NCBI GenBank assembly: GCA_035395685.1
Contig: DAOPBR010000002.1
Span: 97,694 to 161,693, forward strand
Origin: JAKJGA01 sp029554345
GTDB taxonomy: Bacteria; Spirochaetota; UBA4802; JAFGJZ01
DNA length: 64,000 nucleotides
Direction of reading: 5' to 3'
A program made the position numbers and the translations under genes. Under the pieces are notes generated by a model that was given only the letters and a program-made list of their open reading frames with translations, made no database searches and was not told the origin of the DNA. Within the stretch, counting starts at the first letter, position 1, and each line of letters starts with the position of its first letter. Positions 44,682-53,768 of the stretch are shown one piece after another.

Positions 44682-44908
44682 TCGATAATTTCTCTCGCTT
44701 CAATGGCCGGCTGAATCCGTTCAGACATAAAATTTTCAGGAAACTTCTCCAGACTTTTTGAAAAATTATCCCAAACTTTATCTTTCGGTATAAGAATAAC
44801 CATATCATCAATCCGTTTAACAAATACAGATTCGGTTAAAAATCTATATTCCTTTGGCAATCTTACGGCCTGACTCCTTCCGGTTGTAAATATTTTTGCT
44901 GCGTCCAT
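44678..44908 (-). CDS. vapB: VapB-type antitoxin (AbrB-like)
   Basis: A 76-residue protein starting MDAAKIFTTGRSQAVRLPKE, the typical VapB/AbrB DNA-binding start, followed by VFVKRIDDMVILIPKD and a C-terminal toxin-binding tail rich in charged residues (WDNFSKSLEKFPENF). GGGGGA precedes the ATG at 44906-44908. It should bind the palindrome in its promoter and keep VapC inactive. Confidence 0.93.
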   Translation of the reverse strand: MDAAKIFTTGRSQAVRLPKEYRFLTESVFVKRIDDMVILIPKDKVWDNFSKSLEKFPENFMSERIQPAIEAREIIE

Positions 44909-44929
44909 ATAATTATCCCCCATTCATCT

Positions 44930-44968
44930 GATAGATATCATGATACATATCTTTTGACAAAGTATCAA
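44930..44968 (-). promoter_or_regulatory. vapBC promoter and operator
   Basis: Minus strand: TTGATA (44963-44968), 17-nt spacer, TATCAT (44940-44945). The -10 is embedded in an imperfect 22-nt palindrome, GATA TG TATCATGATA TC TATC (44930-44951), a fitting VapB operator. Confidence 0.65.
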
Positions 44969-45077
44969 GTCTTTTTTTAACATTGAATTAAGTGATGAGA
45001 ATGGATTGTTGAAATGTTAGGCGGTAATTGCAGAAAAACAATTCGTCATCATCAGATGATTTATTGAATGCCGAATC

Positions 45078-45099
45078 AAAAACAAACCGCCAGGTGTGG
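45078..45099 (+). repeat. Cassette-edge motif, copy 2
   Basis: Contains ACAAACCGCCAGGTGTGG, upstream of vapB; it matches 43901-43922 at 20 of 22 positions. Confidence 0.65.
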
Positions 45100-45138
45100 A
45101 AAAAAAATACGTGCGCCCTCACCTCGGCTCCTGTAAAA

Positions 45139-46104
45139 TTTACTCACAAATTCAGTGTCCCATTGCTTTATCTCCGCGAACTTCCTGTTCGCTCCGAATG
45201 CAACTTTAAATCAATTTAACACCTATATCTCCGAGGTAACGCTTGCGTTCTCCTGCTGCGGACTTCGTCCGCCTCGCAGGCAGTCGGAACGATCCCGACA
45301 ATCGAGACGCTTCCCTCGCAAACTGCTCGACTCTTTTTGTGCCGTCCTGGCACAGAGTCTCGTTGCCATCATCGTGATGGCTCAAAGTTTGCACAAAAGC
45401 GTCTCGACAGTTTCCGCCTCCGTGCGTTAGAGCATTTATGCTTGAATACAATTGTTGCTTTTTCTCAACGGTCATCCTTGACCGTTTCGATTATATCAAT
45501 AATGCCAATTATCACCTCAAACTATGCGGTAACGCTTGCGGTCTCCCGCTATGGACTTCGTCCATAGCGGGCAATGTTTCCGCCTCCGTGCGGATTTACT
45601 CACAAATTCAGTATACCATTGCTTTATCTCCGCGAACTTCCTGTTCGCTCCGGATACAACATCAAATTGATTTATCACCTCAAACTATGCGGTAACGCTT
45701 GCGTTCTCCTGCTGCGGACTTCGTCCATCTCGCAGGCAGTCGGAACGATCCCGACAATCGAGACGCTTCCCTCGCAAACAGGAGGTTTGCACAAAAGCGT
45801 CTCGACAGTTTCTACTCCTCGGCGCGTTTGCCGTCCTGGCCGCGCCTCATTGCCGGAAGGAATCCGGCAACAAATCGCAACTTGTCGTCACGGAGGACGA
45901 CACAAAGCGATTTGCAATGCACATCCTGTGCAAGCGCCTGCGGATTTGCTAATGACTTCAATCAAATGATTCGTTATCTCCGCGAACTTCCTGTTCGCTC
46001 CGAATGTAACTTTAAATCAATTTAACACCTATATCTCCGAGGTAACGCTTGCGTTCTCCTGCTGCGGACTCCGTCCGCCTCGCAGGCAATGTTTCCGCCT
46101 CCGT
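45139..46104. repeat. Hairpin mosaic repeat array (units A-D)
   Basis: Non-coding tandem array built from reused blocks. Block 1 (GCGAAC TTCCT GTTCGC) occurs at 45176, 45633 and 45982. Block 2 (GGTAACGCTTGCG) with a TTC-loop hairpin occurs at 45235, 45528, 45691 and 46040. Block 3 is the nested GAGACGCTT / AAGCGTCTC stem (45304-45405 and 45760-45803). Units 45171-45282 and 45977-46088 differ at two of 112 positions. Further stems: TTGCCGGA / TCCGGCAA, AAATCGC / GCGATTT around TGTCGTC / GACGACA, TGCACA / TGTGCA and GTTTCCGC / GCGGAAAC. All six frames give only inconsistent spurious ORFs. Confidence 0.85.
45304..45405. repeat. Three-level nested hairpin inside the array
   Basis: The outer stem GAGACGCTT / AAGCGTCTC (9 bp) encloses GCAAACT / AGTTTGC (45318-45392). 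That encloses two side hairpins, GACTCT..GTGCC / GGCAC AGAGTC (45329-45359) and GCCATCA TCG TGATGGC (45365-45381). The drawn fold is a branched, three-way-junction structure. The sister copy at 45760-45803 has the two outer stems but a plain AGGAG loop in place of the inner branch. Confidence 0.75.
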
Positions 46105-46181
46105 GCGGAAACTGATTGACAATATCTGCCTATAATTTGTGCTTATCCCAAATACTTCATAATTTCCGGAGGAACCGAACC

Positions 46182-46712
46182 ATGCCCCAAATAGGAATAA
46201 TTCTCGGCAGCGATTCCGATCTCCCTAAAATCAGACAGTGCCCTGAAATTCTCGATAAATTCGGTGTCAGTTTTGAGATCATCTTCTCATCTGCTCACCG
46301 CACACCAGAACAGACCAAAGAATGGGTTGAAAGCGCGCGTTCACGCGGCATCAAAGTAATCATCGCCGCTGCAGGCGGCGCGGCGCATCTTCCTGGTGTT
46401 TGCGCGGCTCACACCACCCTTCCGATTGTCGGAATTCCGATTGAATCTCCGGTATCGGGCGGTCTCGATTCCATTCTCTCAATAATTCAGATGCCGTCCG
46501 GAATTCCGGTAGCTGCGATGCCGGCAGGTAAAGCGGGTGGAGCAAACTCGGCGCTTTTCGCTTTATCAATTCTTTCGGTTTCCGACTCTTCGATTGCCGA
46601 AAAACTCGCGGCATACCGCGAAGAAATGAAAACTGAAATCAAAAAGAAAAATGATCTTTTAAATGAAAAAGGCTACAAAGAATATATTGATTCACTCGGA
46701 GTTAAAAAATGA
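46182..46712 (+). CDS. purE: 5-(carboxyamino)imidazole ribonucleotide mutase PurE
   Basis: A 176-residue enzyme of de novo purine synthesis (N5-CAIR to CAIR, or direct AIR carboxylation in class II forms). Signature blocks: IGIILGSDSDLPKI, FSSAHRTPE, IIAAAGGAAHLPG, IPIESPVSGGLDSILSIIQMP and AVPAGKAGGANSA-like GIPVAAMPAGKAGG. The ATG at 46182 follows GGAGGAA; the frame runs 22 codons further upstream into the promoter. It overlaps guaA by 4 nt, so purine and GMP synthesis are coupled. The upstream DNA is the hairpin array. Confidence 0.95.
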   Translation: MPQIGIILGSDSDLPKIRQCPEILDKFGVSFEIIFSSAHRTPEQTKEWVESARSRGIKVIIAAAGGAAHLPGVCAAHTTLPIVGIPIESPVSGGLDSILSIIQMPSGIPVAAMPAGKAGGANSALFALSILSVSDSSIAEKLAAYREEMKTEIKKKNDLLNEKGYKEYIDSLGVKK

Positions 46713-48259
46713 ATCTTCATGATGAAAAAGTTCTGATACTGGATTTCGGTTCGCAGTACACTCAGCTTATAGCCCGCAAAGTGCGTGAACAGAAAGTCTA
46801 TGCGGAAATCGTTCCATTCAATTACCCGGTTGAAAAAATCAAAAACGAAAAACCAAGTGCAATCATCCTTTCAGGCGGCCCTTCTTCAACTTATGACAAA
46901 GGCGCTCCCTTCGTTTCAAATGAAATCTTCAACTTGAATGTTCCAGTACTCGGCATCTGTTACGGTCTTTACATGATAGTAAACGGTTTTGCCGGAAAGA
47001 GCTCTTCATCAAACAAGAAAGAATACGGCAGAGCGGAAATCGTTATCAAGAAAGAATCCCCTCTTTTCAAGGGTCTTTCAGAACGCGAAACCGTATGGAT
47101 GAGCCACGGCGATAAAGTAACTGAAATTCCTTCCGGTTTTGAAATAGTTGCCGAATCAGAAAACACTCCGGTTGCGGCAATTCAGAACAAAGAAAAAAAC
47201 ATCTACGGCATTCAGTTTCATCCCGAAGTTTTTCACAGCGTTCACGGAAAAGAAGTCATCGCGAATTTCCTTTTCGAGATATGCAAACTCAAGGGACTAT
47301 GGACGATGAAATCCTTCGTTGATTCGTCGGTTGAACAGATCAGAAGAGAAGTCGGAAACGGAACCGTTCTTCTCGGGCTTTCGGGCGGAGTCGATTCTAC
47401 CGTAACAGCTGTTCTTTTGCAGAAAGCAATCGGAGAAAAGCTTTACTGCGTATTTGTAGATAACGGCGTTCTCAGAAAAAATGAAGCCGAGAACGTCATC
47501 AAGAGATACAAGGAAGGACTTAATCTCAACCTCATCGCTGTTGACGCGGCGGATCTATTTCTCAAAAAACTCAAGGGTGTGACTGATCCCGAAAAGAAAA
47601 GAAGAATTATCGGAAAAGAATTCATAAAGGTTTTCATGAAGGAAGCAAAGAAGATCGGACGTTTCGATTTTCTTGCGCAGGGAACATTATATCCTGATGT
47701 TATTGAGTCAGTTTCAATCAAAGGACCTTCAGACACCATCAAGAGCCACCACAACCGCGTTCCTGAAGTCCTTAAGCTGATTGAGTCAGGCAAGGTAGTC
47801 GAACCTCTCAAAGAGCTTTTTAAAGACGAAGTACGCGCTCTCGGTACCGAACTCGGCATTCCCCGCGAACTTATCGCGCGCCATCCTTTTCCGGGTCCGG
47901 GTCTTGCGATACGCATAATCGGCGAAATCACAAAAGCGCGCCTCGACATTCTCCGCGAAGCGGACGACATCATTGTCAGCGAAATTAAGAACGCCGGATA
48001 CTATGACAAACTCTGGCAGGCATTCGGAATATTTCTTCCTGTAAAGTCTGTCGGCGTAATGGGCGATAATAGAACTTATGAAAACGTAATCGCAATCCGT
48101 GCCGTCGAATCAACAGACGCGATGACTGCAGACTGGGCGGATCTTCCGCACGATTTCGTTAAAAAGATATCGAGCCGTATAATCAATGAAGTGCGCGGAA
48201 TTAACCGTGTAGTCTATGACGTCTCTTCCAAACCGCCTTCAACAATAGAATGGGAATAA
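46709..48259 (+). CDS. guaA: GMP synthase (glutamine-hydrolysing)
   Basis: A 516-residue enzyme converting XMP to GMP. The class I glutamine amidotransferase (1-190) has nucleophile Cys84 in VLGICYGLYM and the His/Glu pair in FHPEVFHS. The ATP pyrophosphatase has the P-loop LGLSGGVDSTV. The dimerisation domain ends in RHPFPGPGLAIRIIGEI ... VVYDVSSKPPSTIEWE, the invariant C-terminus. All domains are complete. The residue after the nucleophile loop is L-Y where most enzymes have M-Q, a minor oddity. Followed by a strong terminator. Confidence 0.97.
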   Translation: MNLHDEKVLILDFGSQYTQLIARKVREQKVYAEIVPFNYPVEKIKNEKPSAIILSGGPSSTYDKGAPFVSNEIFNLNVPVLGICYGLYMIVNGFAGKSSSSNKKEYGRAEIVIKKESPLFKGLSERETVWMSHGDKVTEIPSGFEIVAESENTPVAAIQNKEKNIYGIQFHPEVFHSVHGKEVIANFLFEICKLKGLWTMKSFVDSSVEQIRREVGNGTVLLGLSGGVDSTVTAVLLQKAIGEKLYCVFVDNGVLRKNEAENVIKRYKEGLNLNLIAVDAADLFLKKLKGVTDPEKKRRIIGKEFIKVFMKEAKKIGRFDFLAQGTLYPDVIESVSIKGPSDTIKSHHNRVPEVLKLIESGKVVEPLKELFKDEVRALGTELGIPRELIARHPFPGPGLAIRIIGEITKARLDILREADDIIVSEIKNAGYYDKLWQAFGIFLPVKSVGVMGDNRTYENVIAIRAVESTDAMTADWADLPHDFVKKISSRIINEVRGINRVVYDVSSKPPSTIEWE

Positions 48260-48262
48260 AAT

Positions 48263-48296
48263 AAAAGAGGGGTAACGCCCCCTCTTTTATTTTTTA
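48263..48296. terminator. Bidirectional terminator after guaA
   Basis: The stem AAAAGAGGGG / CCCCTCTTTT with a short loop is followed by ATTTTTTA, and overlaps the 3' end of the convergent CLC gene. Confidence 0.9.
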
Positions 48297-49636
48297 TCTT
48301 CAATATGCATTATTTCTTTCATTCGCTTTTTTATTTTCCGCTGAATCTTCTTCTGGTTTATTTCGCATGAAGGCTTTATTTTTCCGAATGTCTTTCCGGT
48401 TTCGACATCTACTGATTCCGACTTTCTGACTGAAAGCACCTGCGAAGGATATATGCTTCTATGACCCGTCATCAGAAAACTGACGAGGCAGGATACGCAT
48501 GCATATGGCGCGATCTCAGGGCCGAAAAGTTCAATAGCCATTACGCTGGACGCAATCGGAGCGTTCGTCACACCTGCCAGCATACTCACCAGAGCGACAG
48601 CAGCGAATGTCTGAGGATTAATTCCGAATAATGAAGCAAATGCCGAACCGAGAGTCGAACCGACATAAAGTATCGGCGTAATTATTCCGCCGACGCCTCC
48701 GAAGGCAAGCGTGACTGCCGTCGAAACAGTTTTTACTATCGGTGCGTAAAAAGGAACTTCGCTCCCGTGAAGTGATTTTTCGACCGTATTCATGCCGAGA
48801 CTTAAGTATTCGGGAGAGATAATGAATCCAATAAGACATAGAATCAATCCACCAAAAAAAGCTCTGATGATAATATTTCCTGAAAATTTTGAAGCTATCC
48901 GGTTGATGTATTTATTGATTTCTATAAACGCAAAAGAGCAAATACCGAAAAATACACCTGCGAGAATAATCTTCAAAAAGAATAATTCAGAAAACTGCGG
49001 CACGAAGTTCAAAGGCTCGATAAAATACTTCGCACCAAGCATAGAAGAAACCTGATACGATGTTACACCGGCAACAAGAGACGGCAGAAAAACATCATAC
49101 AATATGCTTCCGACAAATAAAACTTCAACTCCGAAAATCGCACCCGAAACCGGAACACCGAAAACACCCGCGAATCCGGCGCTGACTCCGCATATCATGA
49201 GCTTTTTGCGGTCAACAGTATTGAACTTGAATATCGCGGAAAATAATGAACCGAAACCCGCGCCGATATCCGCACAGGGAGCCTCCTTGCCGGCTGAACC
49301 GCCTGATGCTATTGAGATTATTGACAAAAAGAATGCCTTGATTATCGAAACCAGTGAAATCTTTCTTCCACTATGAATCACGTTTATAACTTTATCTGTT
49401 GTAAAATCAAGTGATGAAGGAAATATTTTTAATGAAAGAAATGCGACACATGGAAGAACAAAAGGCAGAATAAAGTAATAGTAAGAAAATCCTTCCTGAA
49501 GTGCAATCGAAAAATCAAGAAGCCTGACAAACAATGACGACGCAACGCCGGTGAATATTCCGACAATCGTGGCAAGAATAACCCATTTGACTACACTCGC
49601 AAAAATAACAGTTTCTTCGGTAATTTTTTTCTTCAT
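48287..49636 (-). CDS. CLC family chloride channel / H+ antiporter
   Basis: A 449-residue polytopic membrane protein. CLC signatures: SGGSAGKEAPCADIGAGFGS (the GREGP-like filter with gating Glu retained, though the usual R and G are K and A), VFGVPVSGAIFGVEVLF and GGVGGIITPILYVGSTLGSAFA. No C-terminal CBS domains; the tail is short and very basic. It should move Cl- or F- across the cytoplasmic membrane. The Met-rich GxFxP-equivalent region differs from EcClcA, so the ion is not certain. The start at 49634-49636 has GGAAAG upstream. Confidence 0.92.
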   Translation of the reverse strand: MKKKITEETVIFASVVKWVILATIVGIFTGVASSLFVRLLDFSIALQEGFSYYYFILPFVLPCVAFLSLKIFPSSLDFTTDKVINVIHSGRKISLVSIIKAFFLSIISIASGGSAGKEAPCADIGAGFGSLFSAIFKFNTVDRKKLMICGVSAGFAGVFGVPVSGAIFGVEVLFVGSILYDVFLPSLVAGVTSYQVSSMLGAKYFIEPLNFVPQFSELFFLKIILAGVFFGICSFAFIEINKYINRIASKFSGNIIIRAFFGGLILCLIGFIISPEYLSLGMNTVEKSLHGSEVPFYAPIVKTVSTAVTLAFGGVGGIITPILYVGSTLGSAFASLFGINPQTFAAVALVSMLAGVTNAPIASSVMAIELFGPEIAPYACVSCLVSFLMTGHRSIYPSQVLSVRKSESVDVETGKTFGKIKPSCEINQKKIQRKIKKRMKEIMHIEDKK

Positions 49637-49767
49637 TCTTCTTTCCGTCAGCAAATCCGGCTTATAAACATCCGTTTTTATGGGATTATAGACAGAAAGA
49701 AATATCAGTCAATAGGTTTACTGAAAAACTGATATTTTTTATTCAGAATATTTTTTTATATTATAAT

Positions 49768-51588
49768 TCAATCAGATGACTTCACCGTAATTTCAACACG
49801 GCGGTTTTTCTGTCGATTAATTTCATTATCATTGTCGACAGCTGAATTAGAATATCCGTAACCCTTTGACGAGATACGGTTATTTTTTATACCACGGCCG
49901 AAAAGATATTCAGCAACTGCTTCCGCTCTTTTTTTAGAAAGCTTCATGTTATAGTCCGGGCCGCCGACATTATCAGTATGTCCTGAGATTTCAATTTTGA
50001 CTCCGGGATTATTTTTCATAAAATCATAGAGCCGTTCAAGCGCAGGCATAGACTCGGGCCGTAGTTTAGCACTTCCCGAATCGAAATAAATATTATCCGC
50101 GGAGAAAGTATATCCTGTCCGGACTTTTCCTTTATTCAGATAAACAGTCTTTGTAACGATATCATCAGCAGAACCGGTTTCAAAAGTTTCATTATAATAA
50201 GCATATCCGTCGGCTGTAATTTCAGCCGAATATGATGTACTTTTTCTTACGGTAAACGCCGAACGTCCGCGAGTGTCAGCTGAACTTTTCAAAGCTATCC
50301 CGGAAGTTCGATCTCCTATTCTAACAAGTTTGACATTAGCCCGTATCGGAGACTTTGTCGCGGCATCAAGCGTGATTACATCAAAAAACATTACAGGATA
50401 ACCCTGACGAAATTCATCAGAAAGACTGCAGATTACCGAACTGTCATTTTTCCGGAATGAATGATATGCCTTTCGCGAAGTGCCCTGCACATATACCGGG
50501 AAAAATTCATTCCTGAATGTGTTAAGGGATTTCATGTTTTCGATATTATCAATTTTAAAGTTTCCTTTTAGTGATGAAAGCGTACCCGAATATACATCAT
50601 ATCCTCCGCTTCCGCCTCTTCCGTTAGATGAAAAATAAACGGTTTCACCGTCAGGATGCAGATAAACTGAACATTCATCCATTGGAGTATTGATGTTCGC
50701 CATAGGAACGGGATTATCCCATATTCCTTTTTCATCTCTGCGTGAAATATATATATCAAGACCGGTCGTGACATTTCTGTTTGATACAAAAAGAATGTGC
50801 TCTCCGTCACCGAGCATATTCGCAAATCCGTTGATTGAACCTTTGCCGGCAAACTGCGGCTGAAACCATTCTGTCCACTTATCAGTTTCAATATCAAAAT
50901 GACGTTGAAAAATCACAATCGACTTATCATCCTTACCGCACGTTACAAAAATATCACGTTCGTCAGGCGATACGCTTACGGAAAGAAGCTTCAACCCTTC
51001 AGGAAACTCAAACTGAGGTTCTTTCATTGATTCAATTATTTTATCTTCATCAGCCGAATAAAAAAATGTTTTATCAGAAAATGTTCTGACTCCGACTAGA
51101 ACTCCGCTTCTGCCTATTATTCCGGCAGCATAGGCGTCATTTCCCCACTTGGTTATTTCCGCACCGTAAGGAATTCCTTTGGTGGAAATCCCTTTTTCAA
51201 AAAGCTCTATCTTCAATTCAATCGATTTGCGTTCAGCGGGTGTAAGAGATTTGTCTGAGAGAATATTTTTTGCAGAATCAGCCGCTTCTTTATAATTTCC
51301 GGAACTCGCGAGAGAAAGAGCTTTCAAATATTCAATTTCAGGTTCTTTATTTATTTTCAAATATTCATCAGCATAACGCGCAGCCTCTTCAAACTTTTCA
51401 GAAACAAAAAGCATTTTCACAATACGTTCGAGCGAAGTCTTATCCTTCGCATTCAGAGATAATTTCTTTTTTAGTATTGAAATGTCTTTCTCGTATAATT
51501 CTGATGTATGACCGTTAGTTTCATAAACCGCTGCATAATTCTGAACTACAGCAAATACTAAGAGCAAACATATAAAGTAACGTTTCAT
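49768..51588 (-). CDS. OmpA-family protein with TPR and PD40 propeller domains
   Basis: A 606-residue exported protein (signal peptide MKRYFICLLLVFAVVQNYA). TPR-like helices occupy 30-130 and a WD40-like/PD40 propeller about 170-370 (SVSVSPDERDIFVTCG, YLHPDGETVYFSSNGRGGSGGYDVY). A carboxypeptidase-regulatory-like segment follows, and the C-terminal OmpA peptidoglycan-binding domain is complete (NIYFDSGSAKLRPES, EISGHTDNVGGPDYNMKLSKKRAEAV and RRVEI). It should tether the outer membrane to murein. The ATG overlaps the stop of the TonB-dependent receptor gene by 4 nt; it closes a four-gene outer-membrane operon. Confidence 0.92.
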   Translation of the reverse strand: MKRYFICLLLVFAVVQNYAAVYETNGHTSELYEKDISILKKKLSLNAKDKTSLERIVKMLFVSEKFEEAARYADEYLKINKEPEIEYLKALSLASSGNYKEAADSAKNILSDKSLTPAERKSIELKIELFEKGISTKGIPYGAEITKWGNDAYAAGIIGRSGVLVGVRTFSDKTFFYSADEDKIIESMKEPQFEFPEGLKLLSVSVSPDERDIFVTCGKDDKSIVIFQRHFDIETDKWTEWFQPQFAGKGSINGFANMLGDGEHILFVSNRNVTTGLDIYISRRDEKGIWDNPVPMANINTPMDECSVYLHPDGETVYFSSNGRGGSGGYDVYSGTLSSLKGNFKIDNIENMKSLNTFRNEFFPVYVQGTSRKAYHSFRKNDSSVICSLSDEFRQGYPVMFFDVITLDAATKSPIRANVKLVRIGDRTSGIALKSSADTRGRSAFTVRKSTSYSAEITADGYAYYNETFETGSADDIVTKTVYLNKGKVRTGYTFSADNIYFDSGSAKLRPESMPALERLYDFMKNNPGVKIEISGHTDNVGGPDYNMKLSKKRAEAVAEYLFGRGIKNNRISSKGYGYSNSAVDNDNEINRQKNRRVEITVKSSD

Positions 51589-53768
51589 AACGGTTTCTCC
51601 AGCGAACACCAGATGAAAAACGGAATATCGAATCTTTTTTCAGTGCTCGAAGTATTCTCTTTCTGAGCAAAGGCATTGTTGCGGAAAAACAGAACATTCC
51701 AGCATTCCAATGAAATGCGCGTGTCGCTTTCTGTTCTGTATGTTCCCTTGATGTCGAGTCTTTTGTTGAGCGCAAAATTCGCCGAATTCCGTTTTCCGTA
51801 ATCCGCCGTATAAGTTGAACCGTCATAAAGAAATCTTGATACCGGCGTATACGGAAGAGAGCTAGTCATATGCCATATAGCCGACGCGCTGAAACGGTTC
51901 CATGTTCTTGAAAGTACAAGTCTCAACAAATGTGCCTGCTCATAATCCGAACGGAAAGAACTTTCATCCGAGCTGCTGCGGTTTGTCCGCGAGAAAGCAT
52001 AGCTCAGCCATCCGTCAAAGCCCTTAAACGAGCCTCTGCCAGAAAGTTCAATTCCGAAATTACTTCCATCTTCTTCTTTTGAATACGGATGAAGCTGCAT
52101 GAGCTTCTTTGCAGAATCATCATCGACATCGAATATAGTTCCCGGATTTAAATTTTTAAACCGGCTGTAATAAACTTCCGCATTGATGAATATACTCTGC
52201 TGCGTAATATAATTCATTCCTACTGAAAAGTTTTTTGCTTCAGCAAGTTTGAAATCAGGATCAATATTTCCGAGATAATAATAAACGTCAGGATGAGCGT
52301 AAGAAGTTCCATGTTTAAAATACACACTGCTTTTTTCATTCATCTGATAACCGGCGTTTATACTGTACGATAATGCCGATTCATCAACAGGACTATAATT
52401 CTCAAACCTGACGCCGGCATCGTATATGAACCTGTTCAATTTGCCGTCTATACCGGCGAAACCGGCAAGCGAATTGCCTTCAACCGGAAATGAAAGATTC
52501 AGATTACTGCTCAGTCCTTTGTAAAAATCAGTTCCGGCTATATCTGCAAATGAAGTGTTGCCTGTACAGCCGCCTTTATACTTAACGGCTTCATATCCGC
52601 CGCGGATGTTAAAATCATTCAGAGATAAAACTGCCATCTGCAATATGCGGTACTGATCGGGATTGAATTCGATTTCGGCGCCCGATTCGGTATCATAATC
52701 CTTTTTGTTTTTCAATGACTGAATCATATTCTGATTTGAAATTACTGTTTTAAACATCAGATCATCGAGAGCTCTAAACTCCCATGTGATGCCGTTTGCG
52801 TAATAACCGGAACGAGTCGACAGATCGTTGAATGAAATTTTATCCTGTGATCCCGTTATCAGCATAGTAATACGGTGTGAATCGTCCGGAACATATGATG
52901 CTTTTAAAAAATAATCCGCCAGATAAAAGTGCGCCTTATTCATATCAAAAAGCAGATCCGGCGTCGTTCTTCTGCCGACGGCAATCATGCTGAAACGTTC
53001 GTTCGGCACAACTGTAACGGAGAATGTAGGAAGAAACGGAAGAACGGGATCAAGAATCATTTTTCCGTGAATTCCCTCTTTCTGCGCATCAGCGCTTTTT
53101 ATCATAATTGTATTGCCGAGATTATCACTTGTCCACAGAGGAGAATTTCCTTTTATTACCTGAACGGAATCAATCGCTTCTTCATTGATTGAAGAAAAAA
53201 TCGGAATAAATCCTGCCGCGTAATGGAAAGGATAATCAACAGGAATATCATCGACGTAGTACTTATTAAAGAGAGGATTGGTTCCTCTGATTATAGGCAC
53301 AGTCGCAAGAGAAAAACCGCCGCCGATTCCGGGAAGCGACTGAAGAAGATGAAGCGAGTCTCCGGCACCGCGCATCGGATATTTTTTAATATCATCCTGC
53401 GTAATGCCGCGCTCACCCTTGGAGTCAAGGTATTCGCCGTAGACTTTTGTTCTGTTCCCTGCGTCGAAAGCTTTCGGAGTCAGATTTTGTATGATTCGGA
53501 AATTTCTTTTTACCCGTATATTTATTGAAATGTTTCCGTAATCCTGATGAGAAAACGTCAGCTCATAATAACCTTTTTCGATTCCGCTGAAGCGGAACTC
53601 CCCGCGCGAATCGGTCTCCGTCACCATATCGAGTTCACGCAAACCGACGGTAACACCAGCTGCCGGTTTTCCGGAAACTGCGTCATATACAGCACCTGAT
53701 ACAGATTCGGCCGCATCAAGCGCACAGACAAAAACAATTAATAATACGGACAGAATTATTTTCTTCAC
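51585..53768 (-). CDS. TonB-dependent receptor with N-terminal carboxypeptidase-like domain
   Basis: A 727-residue outer-membrane transporter. Signal peptide, then a CarboxypepD_reg-like module (SGAVYDAVSGKPAAGVTVGLRE) and a plug (RGAGDSLHLLQSLPGIGGGFS, IRGTNPLFNKYYVDDIPVDYP, DSVQVIKGNSPLW). A 22-strand-type barrel runs to the C-terminus IPFFIWCSLEKPL. No canonical TonB box is obvious near the mature start. The ligand is unknown (iron chelate, sugar or vitamin). It is immediately downstream of a lipoprotein carrying a TonB_C domain, with 4-nt overlap. Confidence 0.92.
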   Translation of the reverse strand: MKKIILSVLLIVFVCALDAAESVSGAVYDAVSGKPAAGVTVGLRELDMVTETDSRGEFRFSGIEKGYYELTFSHQDYGNISINIRVKRNFRIIQNLTPKAFDAGNRTKVYGEYLDSKGERGITQDDIKKYPMRGAGDSLHLLQSLPGIGGGFSLATVPIIRGTNPLFNKYYVDDIPVDYPFHYAAGFIPIFSSINEEAIDSVQVIKGNSPLWTSDNLGNTIMIKSADAQKEGIHGKMILDPVLPFLPTFSVTVVPNERFSMIAVGRRTTPDLLFDMNKAHFYLADYFLKASYVPDDSHRITMLITGSQDKISFNDLSTRSGYYANGITWEFRALDDLMFKTVISNQNMIQSLKNKKDYDTESGAEIEFNPDQYRILQMAVLSLNDFNIRGGYEAVKYKGGCTGNTSFADIAGTDFYKGLSSNLNLSFPVEGNSLAGFAGIDGKLNRFIYDAGVRFENYSPVDESALSYSINAGYQMNEKSSVYFKHGTSYAHPDVYYYLGNIDPDFKLAEAKNFSVGMNYITQQSIFINAEVYYSRFKNLNPGTIFDVDDDSAKKLMQLHPYSKEEDGSNFGIELSGRGSFKGFDGWLSYAFSRTNRSSSDESSFRSDYEQAHLLRLVLSRTWNRFSASAIWHMTSSLPYTPVSRFLYDGSTYTADYGKRNSANFALNKRLDIKGTYRTESDTRISLECWNVLFFRNNAFAQKENTSSTEKRFDIPFFIWCSLEKPL

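Noticed and set aside
45016..45099. Possible integron attC site (GTTAGGC near the cassette edge, TA cargo)
   Set aside because: No complementary inverse core site pairs with it at the other end, and no integron integrase is in the window. The idea remains open only as an analogy.
45304..45405. Branched fold that could be taken for a tRNA-like gene
   Set aside because: It has no T-loop, D-loop or acceptor features, and the sister copy lacks the inner branch.
45206..45969. Several open frames of 76-131 codons inside the hairpin array
   Set aside because: They change frame between near-identical units, have no ribosome-binding sites and exist on both strands; palindromic DNA produces them by chance.
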